Positions 7,365 to 15,694 of a DNA stretch of 33,971 nt are shown here, piece after piece. This DNA is from Clostridiales bacterium (GTDB taxonomy: Bacteria > Bacillota > Clostridia > Saccharofermentanales > Saccharofermentanaceae). Every line of letters begins with the position of its first letter. The stretch's first letter is position 1. The position numbers and the translations under genes are program-made. Location: the NCBI GenBank assembly GCA_017962145.1, contig JAGCVX010000001.1, forward strand, positions 1 to 33,971. The letters are read 5' to 3'. The notes under the pieces were generated by a model. It was not told the origin of the DNA and did no database searches. It saw only the letters and a list, made by a program, of their open reading frames with translations.

Positions 7365-8672
7365 ATGAAAGATAAGAATTTAACTGATTACAACATTAAT
7401 GATCTTGCAGAACTGTTTTTCGAGAATGTTGATGCGGTGGTTGTCGTAGATTCTTCGATCGATACATATAAGTCGATCGTCCGTCGTGGTATTTTCGAAA
7501 AGTTTCTGGACGAGTCCGGAAGTTACCACGATCTGATCCTGGATCTGTGGTTCCATTTCAACGGAACGGCTGAAAAAGTATCCGGTGATTACCAGATCTT
7601 TGCGGATGCGACCGGCATTTTCAAAGGCAAATACAGCCGCCGTCTCAAACTGGCTCTCAAGGATGAAGACGTACCGCATCTTGTACAGCTGACGGTCTAT
7701 CCTTTTGAGAAAGAAAAGAAATATATTTTCATCCTCGATGAATTTGACGATAACGAATCGCTGCAGGAATCTCTCACCACAAAGAAGATCAATACGATCC
7801 AGGAGACATACCTGTTCTCGATGTATATCGATCTGGTCGCCGATACGACCAGCAGCATCAACGTTACGGAGATCTCCGACGATGTCGTTAACTATAACCT
7901 GAAGTATTCCGACTGGAGAATGATGATCGTCAACATGATCTGGCCGGAAGATCAGGAGCAGTTCCTGCGCCGTACGGATCCGGAATATCTGAAGAAGAAT
8001 TTCAAGCCCGGACGTACTTCTTCGTATGACTGCATGATGCGTAACCTCGAAGGAAAATATATCTGGGTCAAGCTGATCTTCAGCCGTGCACAGACATTTA
8101 ACGAGGACGATTACAGATTCGTATTCATGGTTCAGGATATCCACGATAACTCGATGGAACTGATGTCCACTCTTCAGAAGTACGAAGAGAAAGCGACCAA
8201 AGATCCGCTTACAGGTGTATTTAACCACGGTGAAGTAGAGATGCAGCTCAACAGTGCGATCACTCATCGTCAGAGTAACGAAGAACCTTCTTCCGTTATG
8301 CTTCTGGACCTCGACATGTTTAAGAACGTAAACGATACATACGGTCATTCCGTTGGCGATACGACGCTGAAGCATTTCTCGAAGATCCTGATGGAATGTG
8401 CAGCAGAAGAGAGAGTGATCGTAGGCCGCTGGGGCGGTGAGGAATTCGTGATCGTCTGCCGAGACAAAAACGGAGACGATGCATTTGCCCTGGCAGAATC
8501 CATCCGCAAAAAAGTAGAGGAGTATGCTTTCCCGGAGATCTATCACATCACCGTATCTATCGGTGTTACGGAACTTCAGAAGGGTGATGACCTCAAGGGT
8601 GCATTTGACCGAATCGATAAAGCCATGTATGCATCGAAGCATAATGGAAGAAATATGGTTACCCGCATGTAA
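7365..8672 (+). CDS. Diguanylate cyclase (GGDEF domain) with N-terminal PAS-like sensory region
   Basis: This 435-residue cytosolic protein starts at ATG 7365, preceded by a GGGGGC site; a TTG at 7323 in frame has no ribosome site. The C-terminal third is a GGDEF domain: KDPLTGVFNHGEVE, LLDLDMFKNVNDTYGHSVGD, then RWGGEEF with GGEEF at residues 357-361. GGEEF is an active-site variant compatible with cyclic-di-GMP synthesis from two GTP. The inhibitory I-site RxxD expected before the motif is absent (EERVIVGRW), so product inhibition is probably lost. The first about 270 residues, with DWRMMIVNMIWPEDQEQFLRR and KYIWVKLIFSRA, look like one or two PAS folds. No membrane segment is seen. The signal is unknown. 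Confidence 0.88.
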   Translation: MKDKNLTDYNINDLAELFFENVDAVVVVDSSIDTYKSIVRRGIFEKFLDESGSYHDLILDLWFHFNGTAEKVSGDYQIFADATGIFKGKYSRRLKLALKDEDVPHLVQLTVYPFEKEKKYIFILDEFDDNESLQESLTTKKINTIQETYLFSMYIDLVADTTSSINVTEISDDVVNYNLKYSDWRMMIVNMIWPEDQEQFLRRTDPEYLKKNFKPGRTSSYDCMMRNLEGKYIWVKLIFSRAQTFNEDDYRFVFMVQDIHDNSMELMSTLQKYEEKATKDPLTGVFNHGEVEMQLNSAITHRQSNEEPSSVMLLDLDMFKNVNDTYGHSVGDTTLKHFSKILMECAAEERVIVGRWGGEEFVIVCRDKNGDDAFALAESIRKKVEEYAFPEIYHITVSIGVTELQKGDDLKGAFDRIDKAMYASKHNGRNMVTRM

Positions 8673-8705
8673 ATCACTCTATACAAACTCAATATACTTC
8701 AGGAG

Positions 8706-8736
8706 ACCCGGTTCCGAGAGGAATCGGGTTTTCTTT
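8706..8736 (+). terminator. Terminator of the GGDEF gene
   Basis: ACCCGGTTCC (8706-8715) pairs with GGAATCGGGT (8720-8729) with one mismatch-tolerant G-U around loop GAGA, followed by TTTCTTT. Confidence 0.85.
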
Positions 8737-8763
8737 ACTTTCAGGCGAAAAAAGCACTATAAT
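8734..8763 (+). promoter_or_regulatory. Promoter of the TerB/ABC operon
   Basis: TTTACT (8734-8739) and a consensus TATAAT (8758-8763) are 18 bp apart. The -35 box overlaps the T-run of the preceding terminator, so the upstream unit ends where this one starts. The start codon is 69 bp beyond the -10. Confidence 0.55.
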
Positions 8764-8831
8764 GGTTCCTGGAAGTTTTTTTGTTTTGACTTAATGCGCC
8801 CCGGCGCGAGACAAGGACGGAGGATGACATC

Positions 8832-9485
8832 ATGATTGGTAGCGGCGGAATGCCCGGATCTATTCGAAATGCACTGCTTTATGGAAATTTTCAATCGGCG
8901 ACCAGCCTTTTCGAAAAGCGCAGAGGTTACGCAAACCATGAAGAGGATATCGCAAAAAGACCGCTCGTTGCGATCAAGGATCCGTCCTATCTGGAACTTG
9001 TCCGTATCGCCCTTTGTTATCATATCGCCAAAGTCGACGGCGTCTCGGAAGATGAGATGCAGATCATCGATGAAATGTGCCGGGAACTTCTCAATAATCC
9101 GAACGGCGGCTCGCAGTTCCGTGTGGAACTGAACATGATCCTTTCTGACAGAGGCACGGACTTTGAGAGCCTGAAGCGCTACCTCGTCCGCATCGAACCG
9201 GATGTTCTCGAAGCATTTAAAGATGACATGATCCAGATCGCGGATACGACTGACGGCATCACGGAAAATGAAAGAAACGCGATCAATATGTTCCAGGAAT
9301 TCGTCGACGAAAGAAAGAAAGTCGTCGGAGAGAAACCAAAGGAAGAAGTGCCGGTAGAGGCTTCTGTAGCAACAGAAACGGAAAAGCCCATCATCATCTG
9401 CGGCGTGTGTGGTGCGCAGATGGAGATCGACGGTGATACTGCGTTCTGTAACGAGTGCGGATATGTTCGTCCTGTGAATAAATAA
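8832..9485 (+). CDS. TerB-like helical protein with C-terminal zinc ribbon (paralogue 1)
   Basis: This 217-residue cytosolic protein is translated from ATG 8832 behind GGAGG, spacing 8. Residues about 50-165 form a helical domain resembling TerB: YLELVRIALCYHIAKVDGVS, followed by EDEM, then a second acidic turn DGITENERNAINMFQEFVDERKK. In TerB-type folds such DGxxxxxE turns bind metal. The C-terminus is a zinc ribbon with two CxxC knuckles (CGVC and CNEC). Paralogues lie at 13277 (no ribbon) and 18620 (ribbon). It precedes the ABC pair by 97 bp and may be co-transcribed with it. Known TerB proteins are linked to membrane-associated stress complexes; the TerB call is by motif resemblance only and the function here is unknown. 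Confidence 0.7.
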   Translation: MIGSGGMPGSIRNALLYGNFQSATSLFEKRRGYANHEEDIAKRPLVAIKDPSYLELVRIALCYHIAKVDGVSEDEMQIIDEMCRELLNNPNGGSQFRVELNMILSDRGTDFESLKRYLVRIEPDVLEAFKDDMIQIADTTDGITENERNAINMFQEFVDERKKVVGEKPKEEVPVEASVATETEKPIIICGVCGAQMEIDGDTAFCNECGYVRPVNK

Positions 9486-9582
9486 ATTTCGCCCTTTGCG
9501 ATTATCCTTGCGGTATAAACCACTGCTTTTCGGCGGGAAATAGTGGTAGTATAGGTTACATCGCAAACGGGGGGCGACTTTT

Positions 9583-11415
9583 ATGAGTTCAAAGAAGAAA
9601 GATAATTCAAACAAACAGCTTCGATATGCGCTGAAACAAGTGTGGGATGCCGACAGGCTCCTGCTCCCTTTTACGCTGTTTAAAAACTCCGTCGAGCAGA
9701 TCTTCTATGTTTTCTTCTTCGTATATCTGACCAAGTATATCTTCAACTGTATCGAGCGAAACATCGAATACAGCAAGCTTTTCCGCTTCCTGATCATCGC
9801 GTGTCTCGGTCACGTCTGTGTCCACTTTATCTGCGGATGGTATGAGACCTATAGAAAGATCAAGATGCCGGAAGTGTACCGCCATATCTTTCATCGCGTG
9901 ATGGATATCTCGGATACGATCAAGCTTTCGGATTACGAATCCCCGGAATTTTACGACCGCTACGCGCGGGCACTCGACCGCTGCGCGGAGTCCGCGATCG
10001 ATCTTTCGATCCAGACCGGTGTGTATATCGGAAATGTCGGCGCGACGATCATGTCACTGGTCATCGTCCTGATGGTCGATCCGGTGCTTCTGATCTTCAT
10101 GGTCATCCCGATGGTCGTCAGTCTCTATTTCGGTAAGAAAAACGGGAAATGCAACTACGACCGAGAAAAAGCGATCACCCGTGACAAGCGTACCGCGGAT
10201 TACGTCAAGCGCGTGTATTACGAGAAAAAGTACGCATCGGAGATCCGTCTTTTCGACATCAACTCGATCATGCTCGACAAGCAGGAAAAGGCGGTCGAGA
10301 AGATGGGCGAAGTCTCCTTGAAATACCGCATGAAGTCGGCATTTTATTCCTTCCTCATGAAGGGAAGCTACTCCGTTCTGGCCGGTATCGCCGCGTATTT
10401 CTATGTAGCATTTCGAATCAAGCACGGGCAGGTCTCGGACATCTCGAGCTATGTTGCCATGATCACGGCGATGGCATTTTCCACAGACCAGCTCAAGCAC
10501 GCGGTCGAAAACCGTATCTTCCTCAACAACGAGTCGCGCCTTTTCAAAAACCTTCAGGAATTTCTGGAGACCCCACGACCGAAAGAGGAGAAGAAGCCCG
10601 ATATCGGCGAGATCCGAAGCATCGAACTGCAGAATGTTTCCTTTACGTATCCGGGTGCCAAAACAAGTACGATCCACGATGTGAGCATCTCCTGGAACAA
10701 GGGTGAAAAGCTCGCGATCGTCGGCTATAACGGTGCCGGAAAGACCACCTTGATCAAGCTGATCATGGGCCTTTATCCGGTCACGTCCGGCCAGATCCTC
10801 GTAAATGGAACAAACATCAACGAGATCGACGGCGATGCCTATCGAAAGAGATTCGGTACGGTGTTCCAGGATCTGCAGGTATTTGCCATGCCGCTGATCG
10901 AGAACGTCCTGATGCGCCGTCCTGACGGACAGAAGGATTACGAGAAGGCGGAAAAGGCACTGACGGACGCCCAGTTCGATGTCAAGCATCCGGGCCTGGT
11001 CAAGGGCCTCGATACCATCGTCAGCCGCGAATTTGATGAGACCGGATTCATCCCGTCCGGAGGTCAGGCACAGAAGATCGCCATCGCGCGAGTCTTTGCC
11101 CAGCAGCCGGATATGGTTATCCTCGACGAACCCTCCTCGGCGCTCGACCCGCTCGCGGAGTACAACATGTATAACAACATGATGCGCCTGTCGGAAGGAC
11201 GAGGCGTCGTCTTCATCTCGCACCGTCTGTCTTCGGCGAGAATGGCCGACAAGATCTTCATGATGAAGGACGGCCAGGTCGTCGAGCACGGCACGCACGA
11301 AGAACTGATGCAGCAGAAACAGCACTACCACGAGATGTTCATGCTCCAGGCGGAGAACTATCAGGACAGCCTGCCGGAAGAAATGCTGAAGGGAGCGGAG
11401 GCATTCTATGAGTAA
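9583..11415 (+). CDS. ABC exporter half-transporter, subunit 1 (TMD-NBD)
   Basis: This 610-residue protein has about six membrane helices in residues 20-320 and a nucleotide-binding domain from about 345. Walker A GYNGAGKTT is at about 381-389 and the Q-loop VFQD near 425. The signature is PSGGQAQK near 490, where the usual first Leu is Pro. Walker B with catalytic Glu is VILDEPSSALDP and the H-loop is FISHRLSS. ATG 9583 follows GGGGGGC. The stop overlaps the start of the next ABC gene by 8 bp, so the two are translationally coupled and probably form a heterodimer. The TMD lacks peptidase or other accessory domains. The cargo is unknown; the operon context with TerB-like proteins suggests an envelope or stress role, which is inference. 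Confidence 0.88.
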   Translation: MSSKKKDNSNKQLRYALKQVWDADRLLLPFTLFKNSVEQIFYVFFFVYLTKYIFNCIERNIEYSKLFRFLIIACLGHVCVHFICGWYETYRKIKMPEVYRHIFHRVMDISDTIKLSDYESPEFYDRYARALDRCAESAIDLSIQTGVYIGNVGATIMSLVIVLMVDPVLLIFMVIPMVVSLYFGKKNGKCNYDREKAITRDKRTADYVKRVYYEKKYASEIRLFDINSIMLDKQEKAVEKMGEVSLKYRMKSAFYSFLMKGSYSVLAGIAAYFYVAFRIKHGQVSDISSYVAMITAMAFSTDQLKHAVENRIFLNNESRLFKNLQEFLETPRPKEEKKPDIGEIRSIELQNVSFTYPGAKTSTIHDVSISWNKGEKLAIVGYNGAGKTTLIKLIMGLYPVTSGQILVNGTNINEIDGDAYRKRFGTVFQDLQVFAMPLIENVLMRRPDGQKDYEKAEKALTDAQFDVKHPGLVKGLDTIVSREFDETGFIPSGGQAQKIAIARVFAQQPDMVILDEPSSALDPLAEYNMYNNMMRLSEGRGVVFISHRLSSARMADKIFMMKDGQVVEHGTHEELMQQKQHYHEMFMLQAENYQDSLPEEMLKGAEAFYE

Positions 11416-13249
11416 GAAAGTGGATACAAGAAGAAAAGATAAAGAGAAAAAAGAGAAGATCACGATCCGGCAGATGATCCGCAATGTCATGTACCTGATC
11501 CGTTACGCCGGCAAATACGACCGTCCCCTGATCGTAAAGATCATGGTGCTGAACATACTGCTCCTGAGCGGTATGGCGGCAAATGACACCTTTATCCTGA
11601 AGATGATCATCAACGGTCTTACCGGGAATATGGCATTTAAAAACATCATGGTGCTCCTTCTGATCTCGCTCGTACTGGTGGTCTTCCTCGAGTGGATCCA
11701 TCAGCTTCTGAACGAGTGGGCGAAGGCCAAGCTCATCCCGCTTTCCGGAAGGATCCAGCGTGACCTTGCCGAAAAGAACAGCCTGAAAGATCTGATCTTC
11801 TATGACGATCCGGAAAACTACGACACCTATGCGATGGTCTCCCAGCGCGCGGATGAACTTATCGCGGATGCGGTCACGGTCGTAAGTAAGATCATCGGCG
11901 GTGCAGTGGCACTTTTTGTTGCCGCAGCCATGATCATGACTATCGATCCGGTCCTGGCTATCTTCCCGATCGCCGGATTCATCGTCAATCTTCTGACTCG
12001 TTTTAAGATCGAGCTGATCAACCATACATGGTGGGTCGAATACAGAAAGAAGCTCCGCAAAGCGGAATACAGTAAGCGCGTTTTCTATCAGCCTGAGTTC
12101 GCAAAAGAATGTAAGCTCACCGATGTCCGCGCGCCTTTGCGTCAGCAGTTTGACGAAGCGCTCGATGAAGCGGCCGAAGAAGGACGTATCTATGGTCCGC
12201 CGCTGACATGGGTCTCGCTTGTAAACTGGATCTCCGTATTTACGGTCTTCTCGTTCTTTGCGATCCCGGCATACCTCGGCTACCTGGCGTTGGTCGTCAA
12301 GTCCATCGCCCTGGGTGAAGTTGCTTCGGCAAATAACGCGGCGAACTACGTAAGACGTAACCTCAACGAGATCAACTACTGCCTTGTTGATTTCCAGGTG
12401 ATCGGAACCTATGGTGACAAGCTCATCAAGCTTCTCGAGTATGAGCCGAACATCGAAGTCGCGGACGGTCTGACTCCGGAAAAAGGATCGGAGCCGCTTC
12501 GTCTTTCGCATGTTTCTTTCCGCTATCCGAATACCGAGAAGGATACACTTTCGGATATCTCCATCGAGATCCATCCGGGTGAGAAGATCGCGATCGTAGG
12601 TGAGAACGGCGCGGGAAAGACCACCTTTGTAAAACTCCTGATGCGTCTTTATGATGTCACGGACGGCAGCATCTGCTACGGTGATCACGATATCCGTGAA
12701 TATAACACTCGTGAATACAGAAAAAAGATCAGCGCGGTCTTCCAGGACTACAACATCTATGCGGCCACGCTTGCGGAAAATGTACTGCTTCGCAAGATGA
12801 AGCCGGAGGATGAAGAGGATGTTCTGCACGCGCTGAGAAAAGCAGATTTCGGAAGAAAACTCGATTCGCTTCCGGATGGAATCAATACACCTTTGACTCG
12901 TGAATTTGACGACAACGGCGTAAACCTGTCAGGCGGTGAAGGACAGAAGATCGCGATCTCGCGAGTATTCCTTCGAAACGACGACCGCGCGGTATCGATC
13001 CTCGATGAACCGTCTTCGGCGCTCGACCCGGTATCGGAATATAAGCTGAATAAAAACCTGATCGAAAATGCCGGCGACAATACCGTCATCTTTATCTCGC
13101 ACCGTCTTTCAACGACGCGCATGGCGGACCGGATCTATCTTTTTGAGCATGGAAAGATCGTCGAGCAGGGCACGCATGATGAACTCATGGCGATCAACGG
13201 ACGCTATAGAGAGATGTTCGATCGGCAGGCCCATAACTATCTGGTATAA
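11408..13249 (+). CDS. ABC exporter half-transporter, subunit 2 (TMD-NBD)
   Basis: This 613-residue partner of the preceding protein starts inside its last codons (ATGAGTAA overlap). A Lys/Arg-rich N-terminus precedes about six membrane helices (residues 40-330). Walker A GENGAGKTT lies at about 398-406, signature LSGGEGQK near 506, Walker B SILDEPSSALDP near 530 and H-loop FISHRLST after it. Both subunits keep the catalytic Glu and His, so both ATP sites may be active, unlike many heterodimeric exporters with one degenerate site. The stop codon TAA is embedded in an extended -10-like sequence that could drive the downstream TerB-like gene. Confidence 0.88.
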   Translation: MSKKVDTRRKDKEKKEKITIRQMIRNVMYLIRYAGKYDRPLIVKIMVLNILLLSGMAANDTFILKMIINGLTGNMAFKNIMVLLLISLVLVVFLEWIHQLLNEWAKAKLIPLSGRIQRDLAEKNSLKDLIFYDDPENYDTYAMVSQRADELIADAVTVVSKIIGGAVALFVAAAMIMTIDPVLAIFPIAGFIVNLLTRFKIELINHTWWVEYRKKLRKAEYSKRVFYQPEFAKECKLTDVRAPLRQQFDEALDEAAEEGRIYGPPLTWVSLVNWISVFTVFSFFAIPAYLGYLALVVKSIALGEVASANNAANYVRRNLNEINYCLVDFQVIGTYGDKLIKLLEYEPNIEVADGLTPEKGSEPLRLSHVSFRYPNTEKDTLSDISIEIHPGEKIAIVGENGAGKTTFVKLLMRLYDVTDGSICYGDHDIREYNTREYRKKISAVFQDYNIYAATLAENVLLRKMKPEDEEDVLHALRKADFGRKLDSLPDGINTPLTREFDDNGVNLSGGEGQKIAISRVFLRNDDRAVSILDEPSSALDPVSEYKLNKNLIENAGDNTVIFISHRLSTTRMADRIYLFEHGKIVEQGTHDELMAINGRYREMFDRQAHNYLV

Positions 13250-13250
13250 T
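13242..13250 (+). promoter_or_regulatory. Possible internal extended -10 promoter before TerB-like paralogue 2
   Basis: TGGTATAAT matches the TGnTATAAT extended -10 consensus and contains the stop codon of the upstream ABC gene. No good -35 is present. The bases after it (GTTCCTG) resemble those after the promoter at 8758 (GGTTCCTG), which suggests kinship of the two promoters. Confidence 0.35.
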
Positions 13251-13276
13251 GTTCCTGACAGCAAAGGAGGGACATC

Positions 13277-13795
13277 ATGGAGTTTCGAATTCATAACGGA
13301 ATCTTGCATTCCTTTTATCATGTATACAGACAGAATGTTTCTGATGATTATTCCGAATGGGTGAAAAAACAAAGGGCCCAGGGATCCTATGATGACAGAT
13401 TGCCGAAGGGTCTTATGACGCATATTCAGAATCCGGCATATGTCGAACTGGTTCGCATCGCACTCTGCTACTATATTGCCAAGCTCGATGGTGTTTCCGA
13501 TGATGAACAGGAGATCCTCGACGGCATGATCGAAGGACTTCTGGACGACCCTCGGGGAGGATCTGAGTTCCGAGCGGAATTACGCATGATCCTGGCCGAC
13601 AAAGGAACGAAGTTTGAAAACGTCAAGCGCTATCTCAACCGCATCGACACTACGACCCTCGAAGAGTTCAAAAACGATGCTATCCAGATCGCCGAGACGA
13701 CGGGCGGTATCACGGAGAACGAACAGCAGGCGATCGACCTTTATCAGCAGTTTATCGAGGAGCGAAAAAAACTCGAAGAAGAATCCGCAAAATAA
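13277..13795 (+). CDS. TerB-like helical protein without zinc ribbon (paralogue 2)
   Basis: This 172-residue protein starts at ATG 13277 behind AAAGGAGGG. Residues about 50-165 are clearly the same domain as paralogues 1 and 3: YVELVRIALCYYIAKLDGVS, DDEQEILDGMIEGLLDDP, then GGITENEQQAIDLYQQFIEE. Unlike its relatives it stops right after the domain and lacks the Cys knuckles. It lies 27 bp after the ABC pair, so the operon reads TerB-like, ABC, ABC, TerB-like. Its stop codon touches the stop codon of the convergent symporter gene with no base between. The function is unknown; a regulatory or scaffold role for the exporter is a guess. Confidence 0.7.
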   Translation: MEFRIHNGILHSFYHVYRQNVSDDYSEWVKKQRAQGSYDDRLPKGLMTHIQNPAYVELVRIALCYYIAKLDGVSDDEQEILDGMIEGLLDDPRGGSEFRAELRMILADKGTKFENVKRYLNRIDTTTLEEFKNDAIQIAETTGGITENEQQAIDLYQQFIEERKKLEEESAK

Positions 13796-15547
13796 TCAGT
13801 CGATGGCATATTCTTTAGTATAGCTTTCAAACAGTTTCTGGAATTCCGGAGACTGTTTTTCTTTGATCTTGCCGAGGTATTTGTGTGTGTCAAACTCATC
13901 TGCTTCCATCTCGATGATCGCAACAGCGATGTTGGAGCAGTGGTCGGAAACGCGGTCGAAGTTGGTGGACAGATCGTTGAATACGAAGCCCTGGGAAATG
14001 GTGCACTGACCTTTCTGCAGACGGTCGACGTGGTGGAGCTTCATCTTCTCGCAAAGATCATCGATGACTTCTTCGAGCGGCTCAACGCGTGCGGCCAGTT
14101 TCGGGTCCGCCGTGATAAATGCTTCGGTGGTCAGACGGAGGATCTCCTTGATCGCTCTGGTCATGACATCGAGCTCGCGCATCGCTTCATCCGAGAAACG
14201 GATCTGCTTCTGATGTACTTCCTGGTAGTTGTGCGCGATATTCTGCGCATGGTCCGAAATACGCTCAAAATCCGACAGTGTATGCAGATACAGGGACGCC
14301 GCGCGGCCCTGAACTTCTGTCAGCTCCTGACCGGTGAGACGCATCAGATAAGAACCCAGTGCATCTTCGTAGCGGTCACCGAGTGTTTCCAGCTCGCATA
14401 CCTGATAGAATGTGGATTCGTTATAGTGATGCAGAAGTCCTAAGCTTGTCGTGATCGATTCTTCTGCCTTGGTGGCCATGTCGCCGATCGTCAGACGGAT
14501 CTGCTCGATAGCCAGTGCGGGGTGCGCAAGGAAGCGTTCCTCAAGGCGTACCGACTCGATCTGCTCGTTTGCCTTTCTCTTTATGATCAGGGAAGCGACG
14601 GCTTCCAGTACATCCGTGAACGGTGCCAGAACGCAGAGCATCAAGAAACGAAGGATCGTATTGACCAGCGCCAGAGTCATCGGATTGACGATGCGGTTGA
14701 GGAATGAGAAATGGAAGATCGCATCGGAGATATAGAAGATCGAGGCCAGAGCCATGACACCCATGAAGGATGCGACGAGGTAGCTGACCGCGGTGCGCTT
14801 TCCGTCAGTGCTTGCGCCGAGTGCGGTCAGAAGTACCGGTACCGAGGCACCGATCGCGATACCCATCAGGAGCGGAAGCGAAGAACCGAGTGTCATAACG
14901 CCGGTAAAAGAAAGCGCCTGCACGATACCGACGGCCGCGGAAGCGGACTGCAGTACGGCAGAGAAGAGAAGACCGACGAGGATACCGAGGATCGGGTAGG
15001 TCATCGAAGTGAGAAGGTCCGTAAACCACGGCTGTTCACCGAGGCTGCTGACCGAGCCGCTCATCGAGCTCATGCCGACCATGAGTACGGCGAAACCGAG
15101 CATGATGTCACCTACGTGGCGGCGTGTCTGATTCTTGCTGAACATACGGCAGAGGATGCCGCTCACGGCGATGATGCCGGTAAGTGTTGTTGTGGAAAAA
15201 AGACTGGTGATACCTTTGGCGCCGTTCATGTAACTTAAGCAGACGACCCAGCCTGTGATGCTGGTGCCGAGGATCGCGCCAAGGATAACGGAGATGGCCT
15301 GTCGCACTTTCATCATCTTCGAGTTGACGAAACCGACGACCATAACGGAGGTTGCGGAAGAAGACTGGATAACGGCGGTAACGCCTGCTCCCAAAACGAT
15401 TCCGCGAAGCGGGGTTCCGGTAAGACGGAACAGGATCGGTTCCAGCTTGTTGCCGGATACTCTCTTGAGACCATCGCCCATCAATGACATACCGAAGAGA
15501 AATAAAGCAACTCCGGTAAACAGGCTCGCAATTTCGGTTACACTCAT
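13796..15547 (-). CDS. Na+/phosphate cotransporter (NptA/PhoU-domain family)
   Basis: This 583-residue protein has two parts. Residues 1-310 are a membrane Na/Pi-cotransporter domain with the two diagnostic inverted QSS motifs, AVIQSSSATSVMVVGF and LQSASAAVGIVQALSF. Residues about 340-560 form a PhoU-like three-helix domain repeated twice. ATG 15547 is used because GGAGG lies 8 nt upstream; an in-frame GTG at 15556 overlaps that site. It imports inorganic phosphate. It is divergent from phoP-phoR, and its -35 region overlaps PhoP-box-like repeats, so induction under phosphate limitation is expected. Its end abuts the TerB-like gene with no room for a terminator. Confidence 0.9.
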   Translation of the reverse strand: MSVTEIASLFTGVALFLFGMSLMGDGLKRVSGNKLEPILFRLTGTPLRGIVLGAGVTAVIQSSSATSVMVVGFVNSKMMKVRQAISVILGAILGTSITGWVVCLSYMNGAKGITSLFSTTTLTGIIAVSGILCRMFSKNQTRRHVGDIMLGFAVLMVGMSSMSGSVSSLGEQPWFTDLLTSMTYPILGILVGLLFSAVLQSASAAVGIVQALSFTGVMTLGSSLPLLMGIAIGASVPVLLTALGASTDGKRTAVSYLVASFMGVMALASIFYISDAIFHFSFLNRIVNPMTLALVNTILRFLMLCVLAPFTDVLEAVASLIIKRKANEQIESVRLEERFLAHPALAIEQIRLTIGDMATKAEESITTSLGLLHHYNESTFYQVCELETLGDRYEDALGSYLMRLTGQELTEVQGRAASLYLHTLSDFERISDHAQNIAHNYQEVHQKQIRFSDEAMRELDVMTRAIKEILRLTTEAFITADPKLAARVEPLEEVIDDLCEKMKLHHVDRLQKGQCTISQGFVFNDLSTNFDRVSDHCSNIAVAIIEMEADEFDTHKYLGKIKEKQSPEFQKLFESYTKEYAID

Positions 15548-15569
15548 AGCGCGCACCTCCTTAATCCTC

Positions 15570-15597
15570 AGTATACAATATAGGACGGCTTTGTTAA
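15570..15597 (-). promoter_or_regulatory. Promoter of the Na/Pi symporter gene
   Basis: Read on the minus strand: -35 TTAACA (15597-15592), 16-bp spacer, -10 TATACT (15575-15570). The -35 is embedded in the first PhoP-box-like repeat, as in PhoP-activated promoters of Bacillus. Confidence 0.6.
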
Positions 15598-15633
15598 ATG
15601 CAAGACCAAATTGACGTTAAATCTAGGTTAAAT
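15593..15633. promoter_or_regulatory. PhoP-box-like direct repeats
   Basis: GTTAAAT occurs at 15593-15599, 15616-15622 and 15627-15633, with a degenerate ACCAAAT at 15605-15611. Starts are 12, 11 and 11 bp apart, which fits the 11-bp periodicity of PhoP binding sites. On the symporter's coding strand each reads TTTAAC, close to the Bacillus consensus TT(A/C/T)A(C/T)A. The array sits between the divergent symporter gene and phoP-like gene and could serve both. No clear -10/-35 pair for the regulator gene was found. Confidence 0.6.
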
Positions 15634-15694
15634 TCTGACCGAAAACTGTTCACTGAAGTGGCCGATATGTTAAGATGACAACGAGGTGAACGAC

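Noticed and set aside
7380..8642. 420-codon minus-strand open frame opposite the GGDEF gene
   Set aside because: It mirrors the coding phase of the cyclase gene and shows no family motif.
10054..11490. Long minus-strand open frame (478 codons) opposite the first ABC gene
   Set aside because: It lies fully antisense to a gene with all ABC motifs; its translation is rich in Asp/His/Arg with no recognisable domain, as expected from the reverse phase of GC-rich third positions.
11339..12829. Long minus-strand open frame (496 codons) opposite the second ABC gene
   Set aside because: Same reason: an antisense shadow of a well-supported exporter gene, low-complexity charged translation, no ribosome site found.
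15649..15676. TTCACT/TAAGAT as promoter of the phoP-like gene
   Set aside because: The spacing is 16 bp but the predicted start would fall at the ribosome site itself, leaving almost no leader, so it is not listed as a feature.
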